Positions 25,290 through 26,819 of a DNA stretch of 26,819 bases are shown here, one piece after another. Positions within the stretch are counted from its first letter, which is position 1. Every line of letters begins with the position of its first letter. Source of the DNA: Bacillus sp. JCM 19058 (GTDB taxonomy: Bacteria; Bacillota; Bacilli; Bacillales_H; Bacillaceae_D); the NCBI GenBank assembly GCA_001310555.1, contig BAXO01000076.1, positions 1 through 26,819 of the forward strand. The letters run 5' to 3'. The notes under the pieces are model-generated. The model was given only the letters and a program-made list of their open reading frames with translations, was not told the origin of the DNA and made no database searches. A program made the position numbers and the translations under genes.

Positions 25290-26819
25290 ATGAGTATTTT
25301 ACAAGTAGAACATTTATCGAAAGCTTATGGTGAAAAGACGCTGTTTGATCAGCTCTCCTTTACGATAGCAGAGAAAGAGCGAATCGGTTTAATCGGCATC
25401 AATGGAACGGGGAAGTCGACGTTACTCAACGTACTGAGCGGAGTAGAGGGGCTGATGCGGGAGATATAAAACACGCCAAAGATTATCAGATGGAATATTT
25501 GCCGCAGCAGCCGGAGCTTGAGGCAGGGTTGACCGTGCTCGAACAAATTTATTACGGCAGCTCTGAAATAATGAAAGCGATGCGAGCCTATGAGGAGGGG
25601 TTGCTCCAGCTTGAAAGAGAGCCTGCGAATGAGGCGGTACAGCGGCGCTTTATCAAGCTTCAGCAAACGATGGATGAGCTTCAAGCATGGGATGCCAATG
25701 CAACGGCAAAGTCCATTTTAACGAAGCTTGGGATTACAGAGTTTTCTACGCCGGTTGAGCAGCTGTCGGGAGGACAGAAAAAGCGAGTCGCTTTAGCGAA
25801 GGCCTTGATTCAGCCAGCCGATGTATTATTGCTCGATGAGCCGACGAATCACCTCGACAATATGACGATAGAATGGCTCGAAGCGCATTTATCCAGTTAT
25901 CAAGGCGCATTTATCGTTATTACCCACGATCGTTATTTCCTCAATCGAGTGACGAACCGAATCTATGAGCTCGATCAAGGCAAGCTTTATCGCTATGAAG
26001 GGAATTATCAATTGTTTCTTGAGAAAAAAAGCTGAGCGAATGGAGCAGCAAACGAAGCAATCGCTCAAGCACAATAATTTATTACGGCGCGAGCTTGCCT
26101 GGCTGAAGCGGGGGGCGAAGGCGCGCACGACGAAGCAAAAAGCGAGAATTCAACGGGTTGAATCGCTTCAGGAAAAGGAAGCGGTTCAGGCAAATTATGA
26201 GCTTGATTTTGCTGTTGGTTCAAAGCGCTTAGGCAAGAACGTCATCGAATTAAAACAGGTTACGAAAAGCTATGGCCATAAGCGTGTTATTAACGATTTT
26301 AGTTATTTGCTCGATAACGACGAAAGGCTTGGGATTATCGGTGAAAACGGGACTGGTAAAACGACCTTGCTCAATTTATTGTCTGGCCGTGAACGAGCTG
26401 ATTCCGGCGAGGTGATTATCGGTGAGACAGTCAGCGTTGGCTATTATACGCAAGAGGATGCAGAGCTTGACGGGGAAATGCGTGTTATCGACTATATAAA
26501 GGAAGTTGCTGAAGTTGTTCATACAAGGGACAATCAAGTCATAACAGCCGAGCAAATGCTTGAGCGCTTTATGTTTCCACGATCGATGCAATGGACATAC
26601 ATTCGTCGTCTATCAGGAGGCGAACAGCGAAGGCTTTATTTACTGCGCGTGCTAATGGAAGAGCCGAACGTCCTTTTTCTAGACGAGCCGACGAATGATC
26701 TTGATATCCAAACGCTCACCATTTTGGAGCATTATTTAGAGCAGTTTCCAGGTGTAGTCGTGACAGTTTCCCATGATCGCTATTTTCTCGATCGGGTAGT
26801 CGATCGCTTGCTCGTTTTT
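25290..26819 (+). CDS. ABC-F family ATPase, YfmR/Uup-like, 3' end outside window (frameshifted)
   Basis: ABC-F proteins have two ATPase domains and no membrane part; they bind the ribosomal E site. The ATG at 25290 follows GAGGGTGAG. Domain 1 has Walker A GINGTGKST, signature LSGGQKKR and Walker B LLLDEPTNHLD. A linker with WLKRGAKARTTKQKARIQR follows, a hallmark of the YfmR/Uup group. Domain 2 has GENGTGKTT, LSGGEQRR and LFLDEPTNDLD, and runs off the right edge at SHDRYFLDRVVDRL. Two indels break it: a missing G in the G4 run at 25448-25451 and an extra A in the A7 run at 26024-26030. YfmR relieves ribosome stalling at prolines together with EF-P in B. subtilis. An antibiotic target-protection role, though close to the Otr(A)-like gene, is less likely given the Uup-type linker. 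Confidence 0.85.

Overview
The window looks like chromosomal DNA of a spore-forming Bacillaceae member. The gene set is typical of Bacillus relatives: the glpK/glpD/glpP glycerol genes, a trePAR trehalose operon under twin TreR-type operators, a YkvU/SpoVB-like sporulation flippase, a YfiB/YfiC-like heterodimeric ABC exporter and a YfmR/Uup-type ABC-F protein. Shine-Dalgarno sites are strong (AAGGAGG types) and TTG/GTG starts occur. Base composition is moderate, except for an AT-rich patch at about 12.1-13.0 kb. An alkaliphilic or soil Bacillus is possible, but nothing here fixes the genus.

Most longer genes carry single-base frameshifts, many in A or T runs of 7-8 and others at short G or C runs or where a base is missing. 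Reading across them restores full-length conserved proteins. I therefore treat them as probable base-calling errors and give each gene one joined coordinate range. The exceptions that look genuinely broken are a dapA tail fragment (12.67-12.94 kb) and perhaps the small unrecognised ORFs near 0.9-1.3 kb.

Layout: 0-0.63 kb, end of an acyltransferase-3 membrane protein. 0.9-1.3 kb, unrecognised small ORFs. 1.36-1.77 kb (minus strand), a DUF3592-like membrane protein. 2.2-5.9 kb, a candidate attenuator, then the two ABC half-transporters overlapping by 8 bp and a terminator. 6.1-7.2 kb, a stand-alone MurG. 7.4-7.6 kb, tandem repeats of about 53 bp. 7.65-12.0 kb, glpK, glpD and, in an unusual downstream position, the antiterminator gene glpP; no glpF is present. 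12.1-13.0 kb, an AT-rich patch with a Nudix hydrolase and the dapA remnant. 13.26-14.6 kb, ykvU. 14.6-15.26 kb, gene-free with one structured element. 15.27-17.04 kb, an orphan NarL/LuxR response regulator closely followed by ddl. 17.5-19.7 kb, a leader peptide and alternative hairpins ahead of an Otr(A)-like tetracycline ribosomal-protection GTPase. 19.78-19.96 kb, a candidate small gene whose stop codon opens a strong terminator. 20.4-24.5 kb, treP-treA-treR. 24.56-25.04 kb, a glutathione peroxidase. 25.29 kb to the edge, the ABC-F protein.

Functional themes are carbon uptake (glycerol, trehalose), cell wall (MurG, Ddl, flippase) and defence against translation inhibitors or other toxic compounds (Otr(A)-like GTPase, ABC exporter, ABC-F). 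The best candidates for something undescribed are the leader peptide and attenuator before the Otr(A)-like gene, the small gene after it, the glpK-upstream tandem repeats, and the putative attenuator before the ABC exporter.
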